Positions 22,149 to 33,488 of a stretch of DNA of 64,000 nt are shown piece after piece. Source of the DNA: Beroe ovata (taxonomy: Eukaryota > Ctenophora > Nuda > Beroida > Beroidae); assembly GCA_946803715.1 (NCBI GenBank), contig CAMPET010000010.1, positions 140,915 to 204,914 of the forward strand, read 5' to 3'. The notes under the pieces were generated by a model. It did no database searches. It was not told where the DNA came from and worked only from the letters and a program-made list of their open reading frames with translations. Position numbers and translations under genes: made by a program. How positions within the stretch are numbered: the first letter of the stretch is position 1; each line of letters starts with the position of its first letter.

Positions 22149-24462
22149 TTATGCTGACATGCTGTTATTAGCTGCTTCAAACGTGGCATCAAACAGCTGA
22201 TCCGTAATTGAGGCCCCTGAACAGAGAACATCCATGATGAAAACTTTGCGCACCCACACAATGGATCATAGTCAAAAGGAATAACATGGCTGCAGCTTCG
22301 TAGTGGCAGTTACAAAATGAGAAGTTCATATTAAGAGTTTGTGAGTAATATCGGCAATAACACACCTGAAAGTGACATAGATGAACACTTCTTAAGGAGG
22401 TCGAGACATCCAAAGAAGAGTGTCTGCACGTAGCAGTTCAGTTTCATCCCAAGGAAGAAGGGTGACAGCGCACGGAGCAGCTTCAGCTGAGGGAGAGTCG
22501 AAGTGTGGAAGAAACAGCCGGCATAGAGATTAGAATAACGTGTAATATAACGTGTAATAACTCTTCCTCACGATAAATTTCATGTTTCTTACACATTTAT
22601 GGAATGTCCGATCGTCCTCTATTTCGATTGTAGGAGAAAGTAAGCTCCCGGACAGCGAATCTTTCAGCATAATGCAAATGTACTTCAACATCTGAAGGCG
22701 AAACGCTAATGAATAGAAGTAGATAATATCAGAGTTGGCTCAACACTATCTCACTATGACATGTATTTTCCCTACCTCATTACCACAAAAACAAGGATCT
22801 ATTGATTCCTTCTGCTGTAATACAGAAGATTGTAACAGATCCAAAACTTTGGGGTTTTTGAACCTGCACAATGAGAGTGGTTTTCAGATGGAGCATAAAA
22901 GATAAAATAGACTCCAAAAACCTCTGTTACACTAGCTAATACCTGAAGAGCCCGTTAAGTAAGCAAGTGTTAGACGGGCTGTGCATACAGCAGGGTAGAA
23001 CATTGGCCTGACATTTGAGCAACATTTCGGAAAGGAGGGAATGTTGTTCTATTGTTGCAGTAGAGAGGGACTTGAGAACCTTTGGGATTTCCGCAGACAG
23101 CTGAGGATTCAAGATCATTCAAATGATCGGATTACCTAATTATAAAGGTGGAAGAATCAAAAATTATTCAACTATCGACTATTAAGAGCTTTCAGTTTTG
23201 ACAACAAGAATTTGGTGATCAACCTCGTTGTATTGAAGAATCGATAAGATCTGAAGACAGTCTGCTTTCTCCTCCCACTTGGAAAGTTTCTCACATTGGT
23301 CAAATAAGAAGGACACTGTAGCTGACACCTCTTTTGAGCATGGCTGAGAACGAATAGTTAATTGTAGAAGGATGATGTTTGCAAGAGGACTGAACAATAA
23401 ACATATGAACATAATCATTATCGATGTTGGTATGCTTACAGCTTTCGTTGCTGTACTGGTGACATTGAACCTTTTTTGAAGGTCAGAGTTAGTGTAGAGT
23501 TGCTGTAGAAATATAGGGATGTTTACTTCATCTTTTTTCGAGTTTTCCTGAAACACACAAGTAGTTCAATAAGTTTCAAAAGGTACACACAACAGTTTAA
23601 ATGAGTAAATTCAACGAGAATAAAATGATCAAAATTGGCTAATCACATCCAAAGGCCCAGAATTTGCAAAAACCTCAAGGATAACAGGTACACTGGAGTC
23701 AACTTTCTCATATCCTTGACGTGCAGATACTCTAAAACACTGCTTGTTTCTACTAGAAGCAGCACCTGAATAATAACAAAACACATTTTTCATGATAATA
23801 TGCAGACCAATGAAGATCGTGTATAGGTACCACTTACCTCCAACATTACTTTTTTTGGATTCCATCTTCACTACTGATAGACGAGGCCGCTTAGCAGGTT
23901 GCCCAGTATCCTTGGAATTTTCCATGGTCTCCAATTTGGTTCTAAGCTCATCAACATCTCTATCACGAAACTCCAACTTTGATTTTAGGTTCTCGATTTC
24001 CTTCCTAAACTTCAGTTCTTGTGCTTTCTCATCTTCTAATTTCTTGAAATGCATCTGCTCTTTCTGTAACATAGAAAGGAGTAGTCGGAAAGCAGTGTTA
24101 TACCCTCGCTTATCCTTAACTATGTCCTTCAACTTTTAGTACCTACTGCTCAACAATTTAACATATCAATTTACCTCCCGGCTGCTTTTTGTCAGCTGTT
24201 CACGCAGTATTGCATTTTCTCCTTGAAGTTGCATCACTACTGGGTTTGTATTATTTTTAACTGCAGCCTCAGCCTGAAATGAAAGGAGATAACTGAGTTT
24301 TCTATCTAATGACACCTTTACAATGATTTACACAAATTACAATGACTGTACCTTCTCCTGAGCAAGTTTTCTGTCAAACTGCTGCGAGGCAGCTATCAAC
24401 AAGTCATCATCATCATCAAATTCATCATCTGAGGGGGTGGGGATGGCATTTCTTCCAGCCAT
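22149..24462 (-). CDS. ATRIP: ATRIP-like ATR-interacting checkpoint protein
   Basis: Likely partner of the ATR kinase at RPA-coated single-stranded DNA. Eleven exons in coding order: 24462-24352, 24273-24175, 24063-23838, 23765-23674, 23547-23440, 23343-23224, 23100-22943, 22863-22776, 22691-22593, 22486-22366, 22216-22149. Phases agree and give 429 aa. The N-terminus has an acidic run (DDEFDDDDDLLIAASQQ) like the RPA-binding region of ATRIP. A coiled coil follows (about 37-125), including FRDRDVDELRTKLET, close to the ATRIP coiled-coil end, then a basic KRPRLSVVK. The C-terminal half is helical and HEAT-like. It is much shorter than human ATRIP (~790 aa), and the C-terminal acidic PIKK-binding motif is not visible; the protein ends AANNSMSA. 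The donor of exon 4 (GAG/GTTTTT) is weak. Confidence 0.75.
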
Positions 24463-25082
24463 TGGACGAGGGATGTTCTCTTTGTTATTGTTGATTCTCA
24501 GGGACCTGCTGTTGAGATGCCACTTGATTACAGTGAACTTTTTGCAATGATTGGATTAGGAAGAGTTTGTAAAGGATCTTTGAAAGAGACAAAACCTGTT
24601 GTTATTGTAGACGTTATGTTGGGGAAGCTTGATGTTGAAGGACATCATATAAGTGCTGAAAATGTTTCACATACCTATCTGAAATTCATCCCATAGCCTA
24701 AGATGATGTAAGTAGATAATGTAAGTTGACAGCAGTGAAAAACACAGTGAGAAAAAGGCCCACTCTCTTTCATAAAACTGCACAGACAACTGAAATCTTA
24801 TCTAAGCCGTTCAATCACCGCAACAAGGCAAAAAGTAGAAATAATAAAAAAACTCAAATACAAATCATGGGTCACAGTGCAAGAAGCAACCCCTTACTTC
24901 ATATAATTCTGATTTGAATACATTAAAGCTTAAACACCAAATCTGATATCTTGTCACATAGATCCAACGGAAATCCATTAATATGATAATCTCACTGACA
25001 TTCATTTCAACCAGACTTTTATCCTCAAAAGTTGTACACCTTTCTCAACAAATCTGAACCATATGCAACTCTGAGCTTCTTT

Positions 25083-25480
25083 TCACTTGTTGCCTTTCTC
25101 TAGATAATCTTTTGCCTGATTAATCTTAGCAGCTAAATAAGGTGAACCACCCCTGTCAGGATGATTTTGAAACATTAGTTTCTTGTGCACATCTTTTATC
25201 CTTTTTGCTGATGAGTTGGAACTTATACCTGAAAATGATTGTGTAAAAACAATGTACATTGCATTTATCAGATATAACCTAGACAAATCTATTCATGATT
25301 ACCTAGTATCTTTCCTGCTTCATATTTGTCAATTTCATTCTGAAATCCTCCCTTGTATCTATGTTGGGCACCAATAACTGCTTCAAATTGTTTTGTTATC
25401 TTTGGTATATGCACATTCATTTTTCTTCCAGCAATTCCTAACCCAATCAAAGCAGCTCCTGCAGCAATCCAACTTGCCAT
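25083..25480 (-). CDS. DNAJC19: DNAJC19/TIM14 (Pam18)-like mitochondrial import co-chaperone
   Basis: Two coding exons, 25480-25303 and 25228-25083, give 107 aa, the usual size for this family. The N-terminus [20 protein letters not shown] is a single transmembrane segment. The J domain is at the C-terminus with the HPD tripeptide at residues 82-84 ([20 protein letters not shown]). In the TIM23 import motor such proteins stimulate mitochondrial Hsp70 at the inner membrane. The start is chosen because it gives the short N-terminus typical of DNAJC19. A 5' UTR intron is likely just upstream (TTTCATAG). Confidence 0.93.
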
Positions 25481-25740
25481 ATCAGCAAACCTATGAAATA
25501 TGGACAATTTATGATGAGTAGTAGGTCCTGAGCCCAATATCAATGACAAATAGTAGAATAGTAGAATAGTAGTGATATTGACTAAAAAAATCAGTTTCAA
25601 AGTATGGGAAAGGCACAGGTTGGATATGTTATAAAATCAAATAAAATTATGATTTCAGATTTGGACGTTGAATTGATAATCAACATTCAACATTTCAGCA
25701 CTCTCTATAGATAATAACAGAATAATGTTTTATGTGGCAG

Positions 25741-25850
25741 TGTTGCCTATTGATGATAGACCCTGGTTAACCTTGCCGGATGTCATCTGTCCACGGTTTA
25801 GTGCGCGCCGCGCGGCGCGGGCGCGGCGGGCAAGCTGCTAACACGAATTA
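25741..25850 (-). mobile_element. Degenerate MITE copy, reverse orientation
   Basis: ttgcctattgatgatagacc resembles the inverted family end (ttgtcgatcgatgatagacc). It is followed by a GC-rich gtttagtgcgcgccgcgc and a gcaagctgc remnant. The distal end is not defined. Confidence 0.4.
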
Positions 25851-25904
25851 CGCAGCTCGCAACGTAATATCGGCAGTGATTTACTCAATTGAATTGGATT
25901 GAAT

Positions 25905-26022
25905 TTGTCATGGAAGATGCCAAACCGCTGATTATGATGCAAATTGCAAAGCTGAGGATAGGTTTGCGCCGCGCGCGCCGCGCGAAACGAAATTCTCGAC
26001 AAGGTCTATTATCGATTGACAT
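25905..26022 (+). mobile_element. MITE copy with exact 8-bp target duplication
   Basis: Starts TTGTCATGGAAGATGCC and ends TTATCGATTGACAT. It is diverged internally (the hairpin is lost) but is flanked by exact GATTGAAT at 25897-25904 and 26023-26030. It lies between the divergent DNAJC19-like and alpha-arrestin genes. Confidence 0.8.
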
Positions 26023-26452
26023 GATTGAATTGACTTGGACCGGGGCTTGTGTACACGCGCACGCACAATGCACACGTTGCGGCATTACTGGGCCCCGAGA
26101 TCAGATTTAATCAATGTTTAAATTTTGCGTGGCCCAACATTTATCTTGCATTGTTGGAAGAATTTTATCACTTGATTTTTATCACTTGATTTTTATGAAA
26201 ATCCACTTGACCTCAACCTGATTAATCACTATCTTTAGAGGAAGACATAACGTTGACTTTGTACTCTTGAATTTCAGCTAAAATTTTAATTCTTCTTTGC
26301 CACACTGCTGACTCATGACTATCATCAACCTATAGCCACATCTCATAGGAACCTTGAGCATAAATGTCATATTTTGTCAATATCTTATCATGAGAGTGAT
26401 TCTTAATAGTGTATCAATCCTAGCTAGCAGGGACATTTAATGGGCCCTGTTT

Positions 26453-29384
26453 ATGGGTAAAGTAAAATCCTTTATATTTGAATTCACTGGAAACAAGGCT
26501 GTATTCTATCCTGGACAGTGGGTCAGTGGTGATTGCAAGCTTGTGATCAATGATTCCTTGAAAATAAAATCATTTGGGATCCGCTTAGTAGGTTAGTATA
26601 AATGGATGGAGCCCTTACTATCATATCAACATTGATTGTTGGTTAATTTTCATTGAATTGTAAATAATCTTCATTTGGGCAAATTAATTTGACTGGTAAT
26701 TATGATTGTGCATACTTACAATCCCCTTCAATATTTCAGGTGAAGCTGGTTTTCGACTTAAGAAAGGTGGTCCAATTAGAAAGCGAGAATTTGTTACACC
26801 TGTTCAGCTTCAGTCTATATATGGACCATGTTAGTGTACTCAACTTTTCCAGGGATTCTAATTGCAGACAGTGTAGAAACATTGAAATGATTGATTAAGA
26901 TTGAATCATCAAATGCACAATATTCATTTATTTCAGCTACAATAAGCTTGGGGGAACACAACCATCAATTTAGATTTCAAATTCCTCCTGAAATTCTACC
27001 CACTTCATTTGAAGGAGACTTTGGCTATATAAGGTACCTACCTTATGATAATTCAATCAACTGTTGGGAGTTTCTTTAAGTTAGATTATGATGGATTAAG
27101 GTTGTGATGTATTGTGACAGACATTATGATGGAAAACTAACCATTTTACAGGTAAACAATCCTGTCGAATAATTTATTTATTTAATTAAGTTGGATTTCC
27201 ATCACGATTTAAACTCAATTAGAGTGCAACTGGAGCTTCATGCAAATTTCTAATAACAGAAAGGGTTTAAATATTGGCAAATTAGGCAGTGTGTTTCTTA
27301 GTAACCTATTCCAAATGCATGTTTATTGTGGTTAATATTTAGTTTACTTTTCAGGTATTATTTAGAGGGGATCATTGAAAGACCATGGAAAGACAATATC
27401 ACTACAAGGAAAGTGTTTACTGTCTGGGAGTATGTTGACTGCAACAATCCCTTACTCAGTGTGAGTAAATTATCCTACAAACATGGTCCAAAAAAGTGTA
27501 TACGATACTGTGTGTATAACTTAGTAGATTATTTTTGATATCTGCATATGTTGGCTAATGGCTATCAATGAAATATATATATTTACAGGCGCCCCAAGTG
27601 GGCCAGAGTGAGAAGTTGGTAGAGGGGGGTTGTTTCTCGGCCCCCACTCGCAACAACATCACACTTCAACTTGACAGGAGAGGTTACTGTCCCGGGGAAA
27701 ACATTATCGTCAGTTTGAAGGTAATTTTATGTTCATTCTCACAATAATTACATCGATTCCTTATGATGTTAACATGAAAATGATAATTATAGCTTGCTCC
27801 ATGTCCATTGTCCAGGTTGTGAACTTTCCCCCTGGGATTATTGTAAAGCTTATGTTGACGATGGTGTCGTGGTATGGGGAGGCGGGCAACAAGCAGGGGC
27901 CCTCAAAGAGGTACAACTCTCCTCATGACTCCATTCTGTACTCCCCCCACCCTTGGGAAATGTTATCACCAATCCCCACAACAGGGAGGTGTTAAGAAGT
28001 TGTTCCATAGGAACTGTACCCCGAGGCCCCAAGACGCACAGATTCAACAATGTCTCAGTTCAGATACCCTCTGTTCCTCCAACTATCAGATGGAGAGGGC
28101 AGAGTGGACTAGGTGAGTTGCATATTAGTGACAACTGTCACTTGGTGAGCTGCTCATTGGTGATAACTGTCACTTGGTGAGTTGCATATTGGTGATAACT
28201 GTCACTGGGTGAGTTGCATATTAGTGACAACTGTCACTTGGTGAGTTGCTCATTAGTGACAACTGTCACTTGGTGAATTGCTCATTGGTGATAACTGTCA
28301 CTATGCCGTGACACAGCAATACTAGGTCTCACTAGCTTACGTCATGTTAACATCAGTCGCACAGTCACGCCTGTTTACATCATGACAAGGGTGTTTCCAC
28401 TGCTCGTCATAGCAATGCTGACTTGTTAACTCAGTAACATACTAATATTTCAGCAATATCAGTGTACTACCTGGTGGAAGTTAAAATGTTTAAGAAGTCG
28501 GGTAAGAAGATGAAGTTGTACTGGCATGTCAATGTTCCTGTCACCATGGGAACAATACCTCTCAATCCTGCTAACGCAGCCACTCAGAACAGACCGTTAA
28601 CTGCCACGCTGTCCAGTCCTAATGTGAGTCACCGCTCATTTCCCTACCAAATACAGTTAATTGTAAGTTAATTATCAGCATTTAATTGGCATTCAATTGA
28701 CAGAAAATAACACGTCAGGATGAGAGTGGAGCGGTAGAACCGCCACCCTATGTCGAGGTATCACCCAGCGCTCCTCCCCCTGAGACATTCCCAGGTAATT
28801 ATCACGAGGAAACGTATATTATACTGGTATATTATACCCATAATCAATAATCATATTATCATAGCTTTGCAATAATAGTGGTGTTTGTGATTTTGCTTTT
28901 GAAATTTTACTTTATGCAATTGAATTGTGGTTAATCACATTAATGCACAGTACACATCTGAGAGAGCTTCGTTTATCGTTACTCTGAGCGTAGCAGATCG
29001 GCAGACTTCTGTGACTGGGGAACATACCTGCGTCTCTTTGAACTCAATTAAACTACTCGATTAGTGCACCAGAACACATGCGTGTAGAGTATGTGAACTA
29101 TATCTAGTGGTTTAGAGTATGTGATGGTTAGTGTGACATGAACTAATTGGTATAAAGGGAAAGGGTTTTAATTGATTGCGGTAGAGCTGCATTGGTTGAG
29201 CAGGTTGAAAATGTGAGACACAAGTGATGATCTTTGGAAAGTTCTACATACTTTCTTCATAAATAAAAACTAGTTTGACCTTACATGGATGATAGGAGTG
29301 TGCATTGAGTTCACTGTGTTATAAAATCAGTTGGCTACTGTGACGTCATCGATCGCGTCAAAGATCACACACTAAACGCACACT

Positions 29385-29417
<33 letters not shown>

Positions 29418-30858
29418 NNNNNNNNNNNNNNNNNNNNNNNNNNNNNNNNNNNNNNNNNNNNNNNNNNNNNNNNNNNNNNNNNNNNNNNNNNNNNNNNNNN
29501 NNNNNNNNNNNNNNNNNNNNNNNNNNNNNNNNNNNNNNNNNNNNNNNNNNNNNNNNNNNNNNNNNNNNNNNNNNNNNNNNNNNNNNNNNNNNNNNCACAC
29601 ACACACACAGGCATACACAAACACAAGCACAGACACATACATACATACACAGACAAACACACACCGGGTGTATAGGCTGTGCAGATATAGGATTTCCGAG
29701 ATAAGAGAACACGTCACACTGATACACAAATATATTCATCATTCTACTCAGTGTAAGAGTTGTCAGTGTGAAACACTGCTGATCCAGTCTACACTACCAA
29801 AGTATCATGTGTAATGTGTATGAAACCGAAATAAAACAATGGAGATGAAACGATGACTGCTTGTTTGTTTATCTATTTGTTTGTTTATTTGTTTGTTCGT
29901 TTGTGTAATGTGTGTTTGTTTGTCCGTTTGTCTGTTTGTTTATTTGTTGATTGATTGCTCGTGTGTAGTGTATACTTTGTCGTTGTAAACTGTTTGTCAG
30001 TGTGCACTTTTTGTAAATTTATTTGCATCGTTATTGTTAGGCGTTTGATCTTAAGGTGAGTGTGAAATGTGTCTGTGTTTTGTCTGATTTGTTCGTTAGA
30101 ATTCAGATTGAATAATAACAACTAATAATTCTAAGTTTTTCAGCGCATTTTGTTTCTTCGTAAAGTCTGTCAACATCATTCGTAAAACTTGGTGTATTGT
30201 AACGCAATGCCCAAATTCAATAAGGAATTGAGCAAATATAAGACATGACGTCACAATAACATAACTCGACTTGCAGTATTACAAGGCAGCAATTACGTCA
30301 CAATAACATCACTTATCATTACATCATCAGTAAATCTAGTGTATTCTGGAATCGTGTTAAATCATATTAAACCAGGATTGAAATGTGATATGATTATTAG
30401 ATTGCTGTGTTAGATTACGGATGAGAAATGAATTGTTAGTGATTGAAGATTTACTCTCTAATAGGGAGTAAATCTTCAATCACAAGAGTCTCTATTCAAC
30501 TGAGATACTTGTGATACTTGAACCACACACAGACATAAACATCAGCACAGACAGCACACACACACATACGCACACACATACGCACACGCACACACACACA
30601 CACACCACTGTGTTCTAGTATAACTTGATCTATTCTTCACACACTTGTAACCCCCCTCTCTCCTCAGAACTACCGCCCACGTACGAAGAATGTGTCCTGG
30701 GCTCCTCCAATTTGCAAGAAGAGGGTACAGCTGCTGCTGGCCCATCAGCTCCCGCTCAAAACATATACGGTGACCAGAGTTACACTCCAGTTTACACGAT
30801 GGCTCGAGGTGGCAGACTAGATTACACATTTGCCGATGATATGATCGCTGATTCCTAG
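26453..30858 (+). CDS. Arrestin domain-containing protein (alpha-arrestin) with two PPxY motifs
   Basis: Ten exons: 26453-26591, 26740-26829, 26937-27033, 27355-27460, 27589-27720, 27816-27910, 27985-28112, 28454-28623, 28704-28794, 30668-30858. Phases agree and give 412 aa. The arrestin-N domain starts MGKVKSFIFEFTGNKAVFYP and includes PTSFEGDFGYIRY. The arrestin-C domain starts about ITLQLDRRGYCPGENI and includes HVNVPVTMGTIPLNP. The C-tail has PPPY at 332-335 and PPTY at 352-355. In ARRDC1-4 such motifs recruit Nedd4-family ubiquitin ligases to membrane cargo such as receptors, so the same role is inferred here. An AATAAA at 31525-31530 may end the transcript. The gene is divergent from the DNAJC19-like gene. 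Confidence 0.95.
28113..28304 (+). repeat. Six 32-bp tandem repeats beginning at a splice donor
   Basis: Units start at 28113, 28145, 28177, 28209, 28241 and 28273. The first unit begins with the GTGAGT donor of alpha-arrestin exon 7, and most units repeat a donor-like gGTGAGTTGC. Each unit ends in gtgacaactgtcac or gtgataactgtcac; the first form is a palindrome with two central bases. Confidence 0.9.
29389..29668. repeat. CA microsatellite with a 178-N gap (29418-29595)
   Basis: (CA)n runs border the gap in alpha-arrestin intron 9. The gap is probably caused by the microsatellite. Further CA repeats of the same intron lie at 30,525-30,605. Confidence 0.9.
30439..30483. repeat. Perfect 18-bp inverted repeat with 9-bp loop
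   Basis: gtgattgaagatttactc at 30439-30456 pairs exactly with gagtaaatcttcaatcac at 30466-30483, inside alpha-arrestin intron 9. It could form a hairpin in the pre-mRNA or be the footprint of a small palindromic insertion. Confidence 0.85.
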
Positions 30859-31592
30859 GGATGTGTGATTTTTACAAGTTTTCCCTGTGATAATCTGCCT
30901 GTCATGGGCTTTTGACATTCAGTTTTATCACAGGTTTCCGTTTCATACGTAACTCAAATCAGAAGATATTCTAGCAATTTTAACTACGAGCAATTGAAAT
31001 CTAGAGCAAATCTAACTTCTTCTACTATTAGAAAGACGTGTCAGAACTAGTATATTGCTTTCTCTACATTATCATGACAGTCGAATACTTCATCTTATGT
31101 CGAATTTAGTTAAATTCATCTTAATTTGAATCCCTTCTGACGATATCTAGTCAAATTTCTCTTCCATTTTCGGTTTATCCTTGAGTTATCCATGAATTTG
31201 TTTAACCGAATGATTCAAGTTATCTGAATTGACTATTGATAATAAGAAAATTTGTTTATGTTCAATATTTCTTATTGTTTGATTTCAAATATAGGGTCGT
31301 TCACTTTCTTGCAGGAGAATGGAATTTTGTTAACAGTTAACACTTTGACTTATAATATCAATCAAAATATCTTAAACCACTTGTAAGAAATGTACATGAT
31401 TTATCATAAATCTTTATACTTGATCTATATTTCAGTTTATATTGCTGTTAATTAAGACATTGTGTTGTTATTCTTCTCCCAACTTCCAATTTCTACAGAT
31501 GTACCTCCTAGCCCTAAAATTCCGAATAAAAATCTAAATTCAGTTACTACCTTTAATTCAGTTAACTTAAATATGAAAGGTTTGCTGGAACT
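30859..31592. other. AT-rich 3' flank of the alpha-arrestin gene
   Basis: Probable 3' UTR up to the AATAAA at 31525-31530. No other gene was recognised. Confidence 0.4.
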
Positions 31593-32152
31593 TGACGTAA
31601 CGCGCGGCGTTTTGTGACGTATGACGCAGCGAGGCGTTCAGCATTTGTCGCACGTACGTTCCTCCCAAGATTGACGGAGTTTTGAGTTTGCAGATAATTC
31701 TAAAACACAAAAATTGTTGGTTTGTGGTTGTGCAATTGATTGAACCCGAGAATCAGAAACAGGGAACGTGGTAGAGCGGTGAAAATATAGTCATGACCAG
31801 ATGGATATGATGTCAGATGTGACATCGCGATGCACAAAATTATAAACCGCATTCAACATTTCAACATAATCATATTCGAGCAAGCTGGGCTTAGCAGAGT
31901 TGCCTGAGTTGTGTTAGTGCACCCCACTTAATGATGAACTTGTAGCACAAGCTATTATTGCAATTGTTGATCCAATCAATTTTAACTGGTTACTAGTTAG
32001 GCAGTTTTAAATCTTCATTGTGGTTCATGGAAAATGGATCAATAACCGCATCTCCATTTGCCATGAACATGCCCTGTGTGTGAATAATGTATGCACACAG
32101 CTACTATCCGCTTATATCTAAGTGTATGAAACATTCTATGGCCTGCGGCTAT
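31593..32152. repeat. Non-coding duplicated block, copy A (no MITE)
   Basis: About 560 bp, starting tgacgtaacgcgcggcg and ending gcctgcggctat at an N (32153). It is roughly 85-90% similar by eye to 32200-32855. It keeps the uninterrupted site tttgtggttgtgcaattg where copy B carries a MITE. Confidence 0.85.
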
Positions 32153-32199
32153 NCTTCATTTTGTTACAAGTGCCGGTCAATTTGGGGATTCATCTACTG

Positions 32200-32855
32200 T
32201 GACGTAACGCGCGGCGTTTTGCGACGTATGACGCAGCGAGACGTTCAGCATTTGTCGCACGTACGTCCCTCCAGATATTTACGGAGTTTTGAGTACACAG
32301 ATAATTCTAAAACACAAAAATTGTTAGTTTGTGGTTGTGTTGTCTGGCGATGCTAGACCGCTGGTGCAAGCCGCGAAGCGTCTGAGAATAAGTTTGAGCC
32401 GCGCGCGCAAAACGAAATTCTCGACAGGGTCTATCATCGATCGACAAGTGGTTGTGCAATTGATTGAATCCGAGAATCAGAAACAAGGGACGTGGTAGAG
32501 CGGTGAAAATATAGTCATGACCAGATGGATGTGATGTCAGATGTGCCAGATCTGATGCAGGTCGTTGATGCATTGCAATGCAAAGTTGACTGAGTTGAGT
32601 AAGTGCATCGCACTCAATGATCAACTTGTAGCACAAGCTATTGTTGCAATTGTCAATCCAATCTATTCTCAACTGATTACTAGTTATGCAGTTTTAAATC
32701 TTCATTGTGATTCATGGAAAATGGATAACCGCATCTCCATTTGCCATTAACAGGCCCTGTGTGGGAATAATGTACGCACACAGCTAATATGTACTATCCT
32801 GTATCCGCTTATATCTATCTCTAAGTGTATGAAACATTCTATGGCCTGCGGCTAT
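32200..32855. repeat. Non-coding duplicated block, copy B (with MITE)
   Basis: The same block as 31593-32152, with a MITE at 32340-32447. Both copies end at gcctgcggctat. No convincing coding frame is shared by the two copies. Confidence 0.85.
32340..32447 (+). mobile_element. MITE copy with target duplication and a matching empty site
   Basis: A 108-bp copy starts TTGTCTGGCGATG and ends CATCGATCGACAA. It is flanked by GTGGTTGTG at 32331-32339 and 32448-32456. This is 9 bp, or 8 bp plus one chance base, as the other copies show 8. Copy A of the host block shows the site once, without an insertion. Confidence 0.92.
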
Positions 32856-32928
32856 AATTCGCCCGCTAACACTTCACTAGAACAGTACAGGACACTATTA
32901 GTCCTATGGCTTCATGCCAATTGTTGTT

Positions 32929-33340
32929 CACGTGACTGTACACACTATCACGTGCAGTGTCACGTGCGCACATCCCTGTTCCCAGGTAACATGGCAACCC
33001 TGTCATCACGTGCGAGGACATGTGCACAGTTTGCCTGCCACTCACTGGACACGATAAGGAATTCGTTTCAGTCCGGCCATCTCGGCGTTCAGGAGACTGT
33101 CATCATTGTTCCTACACAGAGGATCTCTTTGTGACCTGGCCTACTTCTGTCAGGTATACACTGTACAAGTGGGATTCATTCGCCCGGGATGTATCCGGCA
33201 GATGGCAGGTTATATGAACTGTGTGGCTAGCTGAGCAGTGCAAGTTATATTGCTGCAAAAGAACAAGTGCTCATAAAATGTAATACAGGAAGGCGTTGAA
33301 AGCAAGGCATGTTAGGCGAGAGGTAGCACTGGATCACGTG
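32929..33340. promoter_or_regulatory. Cluster of five CACGTG E-boxes upstream of the EF-hand gene
   Basis: CACGTG occurs at 32929, 32949, 32961, 33007 and 33335. Four of the five lie within 84 bp. bHLH factors of the Myc/USF/CLOCK type bind this hexamer. The cluster is 150-560 bp before the start of the calmodulin-like gene, so a promoter or enhancer role is an inference. Confidence 0.45.
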
Positions 33341-33488
33341 ACTAAACACTCAATTCTCATTGGCTTAGAATACGCTATGTGTTGACGGGACATTTCACTA
33401 AGTTTTGCATCCAGATTCGCAGAGTGTGTGGATATATTTTTACTCTTTCTCTACATCTCGTTTGTTTGCGAATTTCCCAGACTTCACG

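Noticed and set aside
28113-28304. CRISPR-like array
   Set aside because: Units are contiguous without unique spacers, lie in an animal intron and include the splice donor.
29358-29742. Cys/Val-rich proteins on the minus strand
   Set aside because: Translations of a CA microsatellite and an N run; the same applies at 39,510-39,962 and 50,072-50,338.
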